Made by a program: the position numbers and the translations under genes
DNA from: UBA5972 sp964466385
GTDB taxonomy: Bacteria; Pseudomonadota; Alphaproteobacteria; Rhodobacterales; Rhodobacteraceae
Direction of reading: 5' to 3'
DNA length: 6,373 nucleotides
Assembly (NCBI GenBank): GCA_964466385.1
Contig: CAYXNM010000150.1
Span: 1 to 6,373, forward strand
Notes under the pieces: generated by a model
Told to the model about the DNA's origin: nothing
The model's database searches: none
What the model saw: the letters and a program-made list of their open reading frames with translations, nothing else
Part shown: in pieces, positions 1 to 6,069 of the stretch
Position numbering within the stretch: the first letter of the stretch is position 1
How the letters are laid out: each line of letters starts with the position of its first letter

Positions 1-1695
1 CGGCTTTATGAGGCCGGGCATATCACCTATATGCGCACCGACGGCATCGACATGGCGCCCGAAGCCATTACGGCAGCGCGCCTGTCGATCAAAACCCGCT
101 ATGGCGATGAGTATGTCCCCGCCAGCCCGCGCGTTTACAAGAACAAGGTCAAGAACGCGCAAGAGGCGCATGAATGTATCCGCCCCACCGACATGCTGGC
201 GGACGCGGCCGGGCTGGCGCGGCTCGAACCCGATCAACGCAAGCTTTATGACCTGATCTGGAAAAGGACCATCTCCAGCCAGATGGAGGCCGCCAAGCTG
301 GAGCGCACGACTGTCGATATAGGGTCTGCCGATCAACAGGTCGTCCTGCGCGCGACGGGTCAGGTCGTTCTTTTCGACGGTTTCCTGCGCGTCTACGAGG
401 AAGGGCGCGACGACAGCCAGAACGGCGATGACGACAAGCGCCTGCCCCAGATTGCCAAGGGCGAAGGCATCGCGCGGAAATCCGTCACGCCCGAGCAGCA
501 TTTCACCCAACCCCCGCCGCGCTATACCGAGGCGACGCTGGTCAAACGGATGGAGGAACTGGGTATCGGGCGCCCGTCGACCTACGCCTCCGTCGTGACC
601 ACGATTCAGGATCGCGAGTACGTCCGAAAAGAGAAAAACCGCCTGATCCCCGAGGACAAGGGCCGCCTGGTCACCGCATTTCTGGAAAACTATTTCCGCA
701 AATATGTGGGCTATAATTTCACTGCCCAGTTGGAGGAAGAACTGGACGACATTTCCGGCGGGCGCGAGGATTACAAGACGGTTCTGGGGCGTTTCTGGCG
801 GGATTTTTCCGCCTCGATCGCCGAAACTGCCGATTTAAGGATCACAGAAGTCCTTGAAAAAATAAATGAATTTCTGGAACCGCACCTGTTTCCCCCGAAC
901 GAGGACGGCAGCGACCCGCGCAGTTGCAAAACCTGCGGCACAGGGCGACTTTCCATGCGAACGGCGCGCTCGGGCGGGGCCTTCATCGGGTGCTCGAACT
1001 ATCCGGAATGCCGCTATACGCGCCCATTGGCGGGTGAGGCCGAGGAAGGCGACATCGCCGGACCGGACGGCAAACTGCTGGGGCAGGATCCCGCCGGGCT
1101 GCCCGTCTCGCTGCGATCAGGGCGCTTTGGCCCCTACGTGCAGCTTGGCCAGGCGTCCGAGGAAAACCCCAAACCCAAACGCTCGTCCATCCCCAAGGGG
1201 ATGGATCTTGGCGACGTTGATTTGCAAAAGGCGCTCGACCTTCTGTCCCTGCCCCGGTTCATCGGCGACCACCCCGAAGGCGGGCGTATCGAAGCCAGCA
1301 TCGGGCGTTTTGGCCCTTACGTCATGCTGACGCGCGTGGACGAGGACGGCAAGGACAAGAAGACCTATGCCAACATCAAGGATCCCGCCGAAGTGCTGAC
1401 CATCGGCATGAACCGCGCGGTTGAACTGCTGGCGGAAAAGGCCGCGCGCGGTGGACGTGGTCAGGCGGCAAAGCCCCTGCACGAACTGGGCGATCACCCC
1501 AAGGATGGTGGTGCGATCAACGTGATGGCCGGGCGTTACGGGCCTTATGTCAAATGGGAAAAGATCAACGCGACCTTGCCAAAGGATGTGGAACCGGACG
1601 CGGTGACCATGGAACTGGCGGTCGAGCTCATTGCCGCCAAGGCCGCGACCAAGGGCAAGAAACGCAAAAAACCAACGAAGGCCAAGAAAGGCTGA
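1..1695 (+). CDS. topA: DNA topoisomerase I, C-terminal 564 residues (5' end outside the window)
   Basis: Type IA topoisomerase, which relaxes negatively supercoiled DNA through a 5'-phosphotyrosine intermediate. The reading frame is open from base 1. The tenth residue is the tyrosine of the ITYMRTDG loop, equivalent to the catalytic Tyr319 of E. coli TopA, so roughly the first 310 residues (the Toprim domain and part of the core) are missing. The conserved core motif RYTEATLVKRMEELGIGRPS begins at base 520. One Cys4 zinc ribbon follows, with Cys codons at 925, 934, 991 and 1009; E. coli has three. Then come three copies of the C-terminal GR(F/Y)GPYV repeat, near 1120, 1303 and 1531, and a lysine-rich tail (1639-1692) that probably binds DNA. 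This single-ribbon, repeat-rich C-terminus is, as I recall it, usual in alphaproteobacteria. The stop is TGA at 1693. The downstream gene converges after 11 bp, leaving no room for a separate terminator. I see no frameshift. Confidence 0.97.
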   Translation, partial: RLYEAGHITYMRTDGIDMAPEAITAARLSIKTRYGDEYVPASPRVYKNKVKNAQEAHECIRPTDMLADAAGLARLEPDQRKLYDLIWKRTISSQMEAAKLERTTVDIGSADQQVVLRATGQVVLFDGFLRVYEEGRDDSQNGDDDKRLPQIAKGEGIARKSVTPEQHFTQPPPRYTEATLVKRMEELGIGRPSTYASVVTTIQDREYVRKEKNRLIPEDKGRLVTAFLENYFRKYVGYNFTAQLEEELDDISGGREDYKTVLGRFWRDFSASIAETADLRITEVLEKINEFLEPHLFPPNEDGSDPRSCKTCGTGRLSMRTARSGGAFIGCSNYPECRYTRPLAGEAEEGDIAGPDGKLLGQDPAGLPVSLRSGRFGPYVQLGQASEENPKPKRSSIPKGMDLGDVDLQKALDLLSLPRFIGDHPEGGRIEASIGRFGPYVMLTRVDEDGKDKKTYANIKDPAEVLTIGMNRAVELLAEKAARGGRGQAAKPLHELGDHPKDGGAINVMAGRYGPYVKWEKINATLPKDVEPDAVTMELAVELIAAKAATKGKKRKKPTKAKKG

Positions 1696-1706
1696 CGCCG
1701 GGCATT

Positions 1707-2450
1707 TCAGAGATCGAACAGACGACCCGGCCCCATGCCGCGCGTCGCAACCCCCGCCAGCGTCAGCATATGCCAGGACAGTGCCTGATTGCTGGAAATC
1801 ATCGGCTTTCCGGTCGCGGCCTCGGCCGCCTTGATGATGCCAAAACAGCTTAGGTTGGTACAGGAGGCGAAGAATGCGTCACACGCGGCCGTTTTGGACA
1901 ACGAGACGACCGCTTCATAGGTGGATTGCTCCGAAATGCGCGCGATTTGGCGGTCCTCGATCTGTTCAAACGACCCCAATGCGGCAATTTCAAAACCTTC
2001 GCGTTCCAACAAGGCGCGCATGCCTTGCGTGACCTCGGGCAAGTAAGGCGTCAGAACCCCTATTTTTCGGGCATTGAGCGCCCGCAGACCAGCCATGACC
2101 GCCGTGATCGGGTCCGTCACGCTGGCGTCCGGATGGTGGGCGTGAATACCGGCGGCGATATTCTCTTGCCCTATGACGGTCGCACCGGAAGTGCAGGCAT
2201 ACCCGATCGCGCCATAGTGAATGCCAGGTGGCAGCAACGAGGCGGTGTTCGGCAGATCGCGCTCCATCTCGGCCAGCGTTTCGTTGGTGACAAGGGGATG
2301 ATTGGGAATGCGTGCATGAAAGCACGCAATGTCCGCCGCCGCGAATACCGACCGGCTTTCGACTTCCAGTGTTTCGTCCGTCTTGAGCACGATCAAGCCA
2401 AGCGCGTTGTCTTTCGCATGACCTTCGTCAAAGGTGCAGTTCAACGCCAT
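1707..2450 (-). CDS. Asp/Glu racemase / maleate cis-trans isomerase family protein
   Basis: A 247-residue protein of the Asp/Glu/hydantoin racemase superfamily, closest in style to maleate isomerase and the EutA-like proteins of ectoine utilisation. Both cysteines used by racemases and isomerases of this fold are present: Cys86 in GYACTSGATV and Cys197 in ASCTNLSCF. Having both argues against an arylmalonate decarboxylase, which keeps only the second. An N-terminal segment (about 15-50), the loop around IPNHPLVTNET (48-58) and the C-terminal SSNQALSWHML (219-229) also fit the maleate isomerase subgroup. The predicted enzyme is cytosolic and cofactor-free; no signal peptide or membrane segment is visible. 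The ATG lies 12 bp after the hydrolase stop and has its own ribosome site, so it is the last gene of the lyase-hydrolase-racemase operon. It converges on topA. The exact substrate is unknown: maleate, an aspartate-like amino acid or an N-substituted amino acid are all possible. Confidence 0.88.
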   Translation of the reverse strand: MALNCTFDEGHAKDNALGLIVLKTDETLEVESRSVFAAADIACFHARIPNHPLVTNETLAEMERDLPNTASLLPPGIHYGAIGYACTSGATVIGQENIAAGIHAHHPDASVTDPITAVMAGLRALNARKIGVLTPYLPEVTQGMRALLEREGFEIAALGSFEQIEDRQIARISEQSTYEAVVSLSKTAACDAFFASCTNLSCFGIIKAAEAATGKPMISSNQALSWHMLTLAGVATRGMGPGRLFDL

Positions 2451-2456
2451 TTCAAA

Positions 2457-2462
2457 CCCCTC
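2457..2462 (-). promoter_or_regulatory. Ribosome binding site of the racemase gene
   Basis: The minus strand reads GAGGGG immediately after the hydrolase TGA, then a 6-nt spacer and ATG (2448-2450). This supports the racemase start and re-initiation just after the upstream stop codon. Confidence 0.7.
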
Positions 2463-3590
2463 TCAGATCACCGGCAGCTGTCGGGCTGCGCGTTTCGTCA
2501 GTAATTCCGGTGCATCTTCGGTAATCAGAATGTTTTCCTCGTGCACCATCATCAATCCGGGCGCCACGACCAGGGACGGCTCCAGCGTCATGACCATTCC
2601 CGGTTTCAGCACTGTCCTGTCGCCATTTCTGATCGACGGCCATTCCGTCAACTGCATGCCCAAACCATGCCCCGACCGGCCCACACCCGCGCCGTCTTTG
2701 GGCAGCTCTGCGGACATTGCGTCAAACAGTTCTTCGCAACTGACGCCGGGCCGGGCCGCGGCGAGCCCCGCTTCGGTTGCGTTCCAAAGGGCGGTGTAGG
2801 CGTCCTTTGCAGGTTGGGATGCGCGCCCGATCGCGAAATTCCGGTCAAAATCGCAAAAATACCCTTTCAGTGTCGCACCCGTATCCAGCATCAGAACGTC
2901 ACCTTGGCCAAGCGCCGTCGCATCGGGTGGTGAAATCACATCGCCATAGCCCCCCGGACCTGCACCACCGACGAGATAGGGAACCTCCTCCGCGCCCGCG
3001 CTCAGGAGCGCAATCTTGAAGGCGCGGAAGGCTTCTGAAAGGGCCTGGCCCTTGAAAAAAAGTTCGCCCGCGCGTTCGAACGTGTCCGAAGCGATTGTGC
3101 AGATTTCACGGATCAGGTCGATTTCTGCCGACGATTTCACCATGCGCAGGGCGCGAACCAGCGGCGTCGCGTCGACAAATTCGACCGCTGCCAGCGTTCG
3201 CAAACGCTCAAGATCCCCCAGCGGCATGCGCAGGCTGCTTTCTTGTCCCATGGGCAGCCCGACCCGCTGAAAGGGGCCGAGCACGCCCGCCAGAAGGCTG
3301 ATGCCTTCGTCCTGCGGATCAGGGGAATTCCAGGTGCGGATATCCTTGACCCATGTGCGGGCCATCAAATCGGCGCCGATCGTGGGAATAACGGCAATCG
3401 GGTCGCCCTCACGCGGAAGAACCAGAAACCAGGGCCGTGTCGGGCTTTGCCAAAACAGGGTTCGGAACCCGGTGAAATACCTGATCTCGGCCTCGGTATT
3501 CAGCAAGATCGCGTCAAGGCCGCGGGTCTCCATCATCAATCGGGCAGCAATCGTGCGCCCCTCGAATTCCGAAGGTGCGAAATCAGTCAC
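2463..3590 (-). CDS. M24 family metallohydrolase (Xaa-Pro dipeptidase / ectoine hydrolase-like)
   Basis: A 375-residue two-domain 'pita-bread' hydrolase. The N-terminal creatinase/prolidase-like domain spans about residues 8-145, and the catalytic M24 domain about 153-360. All five dinuclear-metal ligands can be identified: Asp236 (LDTGA), Asp247 (CDFDR), His308 (SGHGLGMQ), Glu337 (TLEPS) and Glu351 (VHEEN). The enzyme should therefore be active on a C-N bond, either a peptide bond next to proline or an amide in a modified or cyclic amino acid. Ectoine hydrolase (DoeA/EutD) has the same architecture, but family membership alone does not fix the substrate. No signal peptide is visible, so it is cytosolic. 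The start is GTG at 3588-3590, within GTGACTGA, so it overlaps the lyase end by 8 nt; translational coupling is likely. The next in-frame ATGs (codons 19-20) would cut into the first helix, so GTG is preferred. Confidence 0.92.
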   Translation of the reverse strand: MTDFAPSEFEGRTIAARLMMETRGLDAILLNTEAEIRYFTGFRTLFWQSPTRPWFLVLPREGDPIAVIPTIGADLMARTWVKDIRTWNSPDPQDEGISLLAGVLGPFQRVGLPMGQESSLRMPLGDLERLRTLAAVEFVDATPLVRALRMVKSSAEIDLIREICTIASDTFERAGELFFKGQALSEAFRAFKIALLSAGAEEVPYLVGGAGPGGYGDVISPPDATALGQGDVLMLDTGATLKGYFCDFDRNFAIGRASQPAKDAYTALWNATEAGLAAARPGVSCEELFDAMSAELPKDGAGVGRSGHGLGMQLTEWPSIRNGDRTVLKPGMVMTLEPSLVVAPGLMMVHEENILITEDAPELLTKRAARQLPVI

Positions 3591-4704
3591 CCGCGGGGCC
3601 TTCGGACAGAAACAATAGAACGCGGCTCTTGTCGTCCAGCCCGAGTGCGGCGTCAGCGCGTGCGTCTTTCAGTCCGGCATACCCGGCACCGCCCGAAGGC
3701 GAGGTTTCCAGACCGACATTCGCAAGGTCCCTGATCGCCAGTTCAACCTCTGCGTCGCTGAGGGTCTGAAATGTGTCCGCGTCACGCGCCAGACATTTCA
3801 GCGCCAGATGCGAAGGTTCCTTGCAATCAAGCCTGCCCATGTTCGAAACCGGGCCCGGCGCGATGACGGATCGCCCGGCCCTGATGCTGGCCTGAAGGGC
3901 GGGTGCTGCCTCTGGCTCGACAACGCAAATATGAAAATCATTGCCCCAGCGGGTGCGCAGATGGGCCGTGACAGCGGCGGCAAGCCCGCCCACGCCGGCC
4001 TGGAGGAACACATGCGTCGGTCGCCAGCCCTGGTTTTCAACCTGATCTGCGGCTTCGGCGGCCATGACCAGATAGCCTTCCATGATATCCAGCGGCAATT
4101 CGGTGTAGCCCGGCCAGGAAGTATCCGACAACAGGATCCAGCCCTCGCGCTCGGCCGCATCCTTGGCGGCGTCGAGGCTTTCCTGATATTCCGCCCCTGC
4201 CCGGATCACGGTTGCGCCAAGCGCTTTCAGGCGTTCCTCAAACGACTGGGGTACGGTTTGGGCAATAAAAATGACCGCGCCGGCCCCGAATGCCCGCGCC
4301 CCGGCCGCCAGCGAAAGGCCGTGATTTCCCGCCGTGGCGGCAGTGTAAACCGTTCCTTCCAGGGCTTTCGCGGTTTCTTGCGGGTCATAAACCCGGTCGC
4401 CCATGCGCGCGTGCGCCGCGCGGGCAATCGCGTGTGCCGCACCGAGCGACTTGAAACTGCCAAGACCCATGCGCGCGCGCTCGTCCTTGACGGCAATGCG
4501 CGCGACATTCAGATCATCGGACAGTTCCGCGGCATCCCTGAGCGGTGTGATTTCGCTGACGGGACAATGCCCCAGCAGCGCCCTGACGCCTGACGGATCG
4601 CTTCTGACTTCGCCCTTTGCGAGGTCGGCGGAAGGTGGCATACCCTTGCCACGGTAGGGGTTCTTGAGAATGGACATGGGCCACATTTTGGCAGCATGTT
4701 CCAT
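3583..4704 (-). CDS. PLP-dependent lyase, diaminopropionate ammonia-lyase family, catalytic Asp replaced by Ala
   Basis: A fold-type II PLP enzyme of up to 373 residues, aligning across most of its length with E. coli diaminopropionate ammonia-lyase (YgeX/DpaL, 398 residues), which turns D- and L-2,3-diaminopropionate into pyruvate and ammonia. The PLP lysine is Lys85 in GLGSFKSLG. The phosphate or carboxylate loop AGNHG is at 125-129, SDTSWPGY at 193-200 keeps the second family aspartate (Asp194), LQAGVGG is at 234-240, and SPSGGAG is at 335-341. The residue matching catalytic Asp120 of the E. coli enzyme is Ala125 (codon GCG, 4330-4332), so the two-base mechanism proposed there cannot operate unchanged. 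The protein may be L-specific, or may act on another beta-substituted amino acid. The start is uncertain: ATGs at 4704, 4686 and 4677 are in frame and none has a good ribosome site; the 4677 start (MSILKNPYRG) looks the most family-like. It is the first gene of the catabolic set and overlaps the hydrolase start. Confidence 0.9.
   Translation of the reverse strand: MEHAAKMWPMSILKNPYRGKGMPPSADLAKGEVRSDPSGVRALLGHCPVSEITPLRDAAELSDDLNVARIAVKDERARMGLGSFKSLGAAHAIARAAHARMGDRVYDPQETAKALEGTVYTAATAGNHGLSLAAGARAFGAGAVIFIAQTVPQSFEERLKALGATVIRAGAEYQESLDAAKDAAEREGWILLSDTSWPGYTELPLDIMEGYLVMAAEAADQVENQGWRPTHVFLQAGVGGLAAAVTAHLRTRWGNDFHICVVEPEAAPALQASIRAGRSVIAPGPVSNMGRLDCKEPSHLALKCLARDADTFQTLSDAEVELAIRDLANVGLETSPSGGAGYAGLKDARADAALGLDDKSRVLLFLSEGPAGD
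3599..3603 (-). promoter_or_regulatory. Ribosome binding site supporting the GTG start of the M24 hydrolase
   Basis: GAAGG on the minus strand lies 8 nt upstream of the GTG at 3588-3590, inside the last codons of the lyase gene. It favours the GTG over the later in-frame ATGs. Confidence 0.6.
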
Positions 4705-4722
4705 GGCAGGCCAGCGAAATAT

Positions 4723-4736
4723 GACGTTTTAACGTC
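4723..4736. promoter_or_regulatory. Inverted repeat GACGTT-TT-AACGTC, candidate operator of the lyase operon
   Basis: Perfect 6-bp arms with a 2-bp centre lie in the 61-bp gap between the response regulator stop and the first lyase ATG. The position, symmetry and short AT-rich centre fit a dimeric repressor or activator site. A hairpin terminator is unlikely because the loop would have only 2 nt and no U-tract follows in the direction of transcription. No convincing -35/-10 pair could be placed around it. Confidence 0.35.
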
Positions 4737-4765
4737 TCTTCACGACGCCGCCGCCCGGTTCGGTT

Positions 4766-5506
4766 TCAGACCACCGAAGCCGCCGCCACGCGACCGGCAA
4801 GATCGTCGATCACCGCTGAAACCTCGGCACTGTTTCCCAAAGGGTTTTCTGCCGCTCGTCGCAGCGTGCGCGCCGATTTTCTTAACGGCCCGTCAAAGGA
4901 CGACTCAGCGATGCTCTCAAGAAACTGCGCGCAATACCGGAGTGTTGCGGAGTCCGTCTTCGCCAGTGCCGTTCGCGTCAGATCACGCGCATGACGCAAA
5001 TCATCCTGAACCGCCAGTTCGTCTGGTTTGATTTCACCCATGATCGGAACGACATTTGCACCGACAAGCCCCCGGCGATCTGGAAATTGACCCAACACGG
5101 TTTTCTGAAAATCACTTAAACTTTTCAAAGGCTTCGGAATAAACCCATCCGCCCCTGCACGGGCCGAGTCGCGTGTGCAAAGATCAGGATCGCCGCCACT
5201 GGTCGCAAAAATGACAGGTGCGTTTGGTCGCAAGTTTGCCAGCCCTTCAACGATCTCCAGCCCCGACCCGTCCGGCAGGCCGATATCGACGATCACAAGC
5301 GAGGGCCGATAGGTTGCCAGATGCCGAAATGCCGCCGCTTTGCTGTCAGCGCGTCGGAGGCGCGCACCGCTGCGCAAACACAAAAGCCGAACCGCCTCGG
5401 AGCAGTAACGGCTGTCTTCGACCAGCAATATCGTCAGGCCAAACAGCGGGCGGCGGGCGGTGCCCTGCTTCAGGGCGTGTTTCGGGCTTTCATGCGCGGT
5501 GTCCAT
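4766..5506 (-). CDS. Single-domain-type response regulator with unassigned helical C-terminus
   Basis: A 246-residue protein. A CheY-like receiver domain covers about residues 24-140, with all phosphorylation residues present: the acidic pair Glu30-Asp31 (LLVEDS), phosphoacceptor Asp74 (VIVDIGLPDGSG), switch Thr102 (FATSGG) and Lys125 (IPKPL). It should therefore accept phosphate from a histidine kinase, none of which is encoded here. The remaining roughly 90 residues (about 156-246) look alpha-helical and show no helix-turn-helix, GGDEF, EAL, CheB or clear HPt motif; His172 sits in RHARDL without the HPt KGS signature. The output is thus probably protein-protein interaction or phosphate relay. 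The ATG at 5504-5506 follows a G-rich ribosome site. A CtrA-like site lies 58 bp upstream. It is 61 bp upstream of the lyase on the same strand, so read-through into that operon is possible, but a functional link is unproven. Confidence 0.9.
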   Translation of the reverse strand: MDTAHESPKHALKQGTARRPLFGLTILLVEDSRYCSEAVRLLCLRSGARLRRADSKAAAFRHLATYRPSLVIVDIGLPDGSGLEIVEGLANLRPNAPVIFATSGGDPDLCTRDSARAGADGFIPKPLKSLSDFQKTVLGQFPDRRGLVGANVVPIMGEIKPDELAVQDDLRHARDLTRTALAKTDSATLRYCAQFLESIAESSFDGPLRKSARTLRRAAENPLGNSAEVSAVIDDLAGRVAAASVV

Positions 5507-5508
5507 GT

Positions 5509-5515
5509 CTCCCCC
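5509..5515 (-). promoter_or_regulatory. Ribosome binding site of the response regulator gene
   Basis: GGGGGAG on the minus strand, 2 nt from the ATG. The spacing is short, but no other ATG lies between it and the receiver domain. Confidence 0.5.
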
Positions 5516-5563
5516 AATTGGATTGAAGTTTCGACTCGTAATGCCAATGAGACCTGATGAAAC

Positions 5564-5578
5564 CTAACCCGGCCTTAA
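5564..5578 (-). promoter_or_regulatory. CtrA-like binding site, TTAA-N7-TTAG
   Basis: The minus strand reads TTAA, GGCCGGG, TTAG, which matches the alphaproteobacterial CtrA consensus TTAA-N7-TTAA at 7 of 8 positions. It lies 58-72 bp upstream of the response regulator ATG and 83-97 bp upstream of the epimerase ATG, so it could serve either divergent promoter. CtrA control of a signalling gene would fit known regulons of the group. The single match is weak evidence on its own. Confidence 0.35.
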
Positions 5579-5599
5579 CAAGCCGTACGAACAGATCGC

Positions 5600-5609
5600 C
5601 ATTGCAATG
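5600..5609. repeat. 10-bp perfect palindrome CATTGCAATG flanked by GATCGCC direct repeats
   Basis: The palindrome is perfect, with no spacer. Two copies of GATCGCC (5594-5600 and 5619-5625) lie on either side with a 25-bp period. It sits in the divergent intergenic region 52-61 bp upstream of the epimerase ATG. It overlaps a weak -35-like TTGCAA, so it could be an operator. GATCGCC is common in GC-rich coding DNA and also occurs at 5687-5693 inside the epimerase gene, so the direct repeats may be chance. Confidence 0.3.
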
Positions 5610-5631
5610 CCACGCCCGGATCGCCTAGAAA
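5602..5631 (+). promoter_or_regulatory. Weak candidate sigma-70-type promoter for the epimerase gene
   Basis: TTGCAA (5602-5607), an 18-bp spacer and TAGAAA (5626-5631) match the -35 and -10 consensus at four of six positions each. Transcription would begin near 5638, giving a leader of about 23 nt. No good ribosome site precedes the ATG at 5661. Confidence 0.22.
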
Positions 5632-5660
5632 CAGCGCGAATTCCTTGACGAAAGCACCCG

Positions 5661-6065
5661 ATGATTGGCCGCCTGAACCATGTTGCGATCGCCGTGCCTG
5701 ATCTTGCCGCTGCAAGCGCGCTTTACCGGGACACGCTCGGGGCGGATGTCGGCAACGCGCAGGACATGCCCGAACACGGCGTCTCGGTTGTTTTCGTGTC
5801 GCTTCCCAACACCAAGATCGAGCTTTTGCACCCGCTTGGCACGGGTTCGCCCGTCAGCGCTTTTCTGGAAAAGAACCCAAGCGGTGGTATTCATCACATG
5901 TGTTTCGAGGTTCCTGATATTCTGGCTGCACGCGATCATCTGGTCAGCACGGGCGCGCGCGTTCTGGGGCTGGGCGATCCGAAAACCGGAGCGCACGGCA
6001 AACCCGTTCTGTTTTTGCATCCCAAGGATTTCAACGGGGTGCTGATCGAACTGGAACAGGAATAA
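5661..6065 (+). CDS. mce: Methylmalonyl-CoA epimerase
   Basis: A 134-residue enzyme of the vicinal oxygen chelate (glyoxalase) fold that interconverts (2S)- and (2R)-methylmalonyl-CoA in the propionyl-CoA / ethylmalonyl-CoA routes, feeding methylmalonyl-CoA mutase and so succinyl-CoA. Two beta-alpha-beta-beta-beta modules are visible: LNHVAIAVPDLAAA at 5-18 and GGIHHMCFEVPDI at 75-87. The likely metal ligands are His7, Glu54 (KIELL), His79 and Glu130 (LIELE). Glu38 in PEHGV matches the position of the catalytic glutamate in the EQGV motif of the family, with His in place of the usual Gln next to it. GDPKTGAHGKPVLFLHPKDFNG (from residue 105) is the typical C-terminal segment of the epimerase. 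The length is normal. It is divergent from the response regulator and is followed after 4 nt by the DUF1467 gene, whose ribosome site lies in its last codons. Confidence 0.94.
   Translation: MIGRLNHVAIAVPDLAAASALYRDTLGADVGNAQDMPEHGVSVVFVSLPNTKIELLHPLGTGSPVSAFLEKNPSGGIHHMCFEVPDILAARDHLVSTGARVLGLGDPKTGAHGKPVLFLHPKDFNGVLIELEQE
6058..6061 (+). promoter_or_regulatory. Ribosome binding site of the DUF1467 gene inside the end of mce
   Basis: AGGA lies 8 nt before the ATG at 6070 and overlaps the final codons of the epimerase, which indicates co-translation of the two genes. Confidence 0.6.
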
Positions 6066-6069
6066 TCCC

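Noticed and set aside
1926..2504. Plus-strand open frame of 192 codons opposite the racemase gene
   Set aside because: Antisense to a gene with both catalytic cysteine motifs; the composition is that of a shadow frame and no domain is recognisable.
3808..4593. Plus-strand open frame of 261 codons opposite the lyase gene
   Set aside because: It lies fully antisense to a gene with clear full-length family motifs, and its predicted protein shows no recognisable domain. Long antisense frames are common in GC-rich genes.
1707..4704. Assigning the operon outright as ectoine utilisation (eutA/eutB/eutD, doeA)
   Set aside because: The enzyme classes match, but the lyase aligns with diaminopropionate ammonia-lyase, and the EutC and EutE/DoeB partners, the transporter and the regulator are absent. 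Gene symbols would overstate the evidence.
4723..4736. Rho-independent terminator for the response regulator gene
   Set aside because: The arms are only 6 bp with a 2-nt loop and no T-run follows on the transcribed side, so an operator is the better reading.
4766..5030. HPt phosphotransfer domain in the response regulator C-terminus
   Set aside because: A histidine is present in a helix, but the surrounding HPt consensus (KGS and following glycine) is missing.
5645..5650. TTGACG as the -35 box of the epimerase promoter
   Set aside because: It lies only 11 bp before the ATG, so the -10 element and start site would fall inside the coding sequence.
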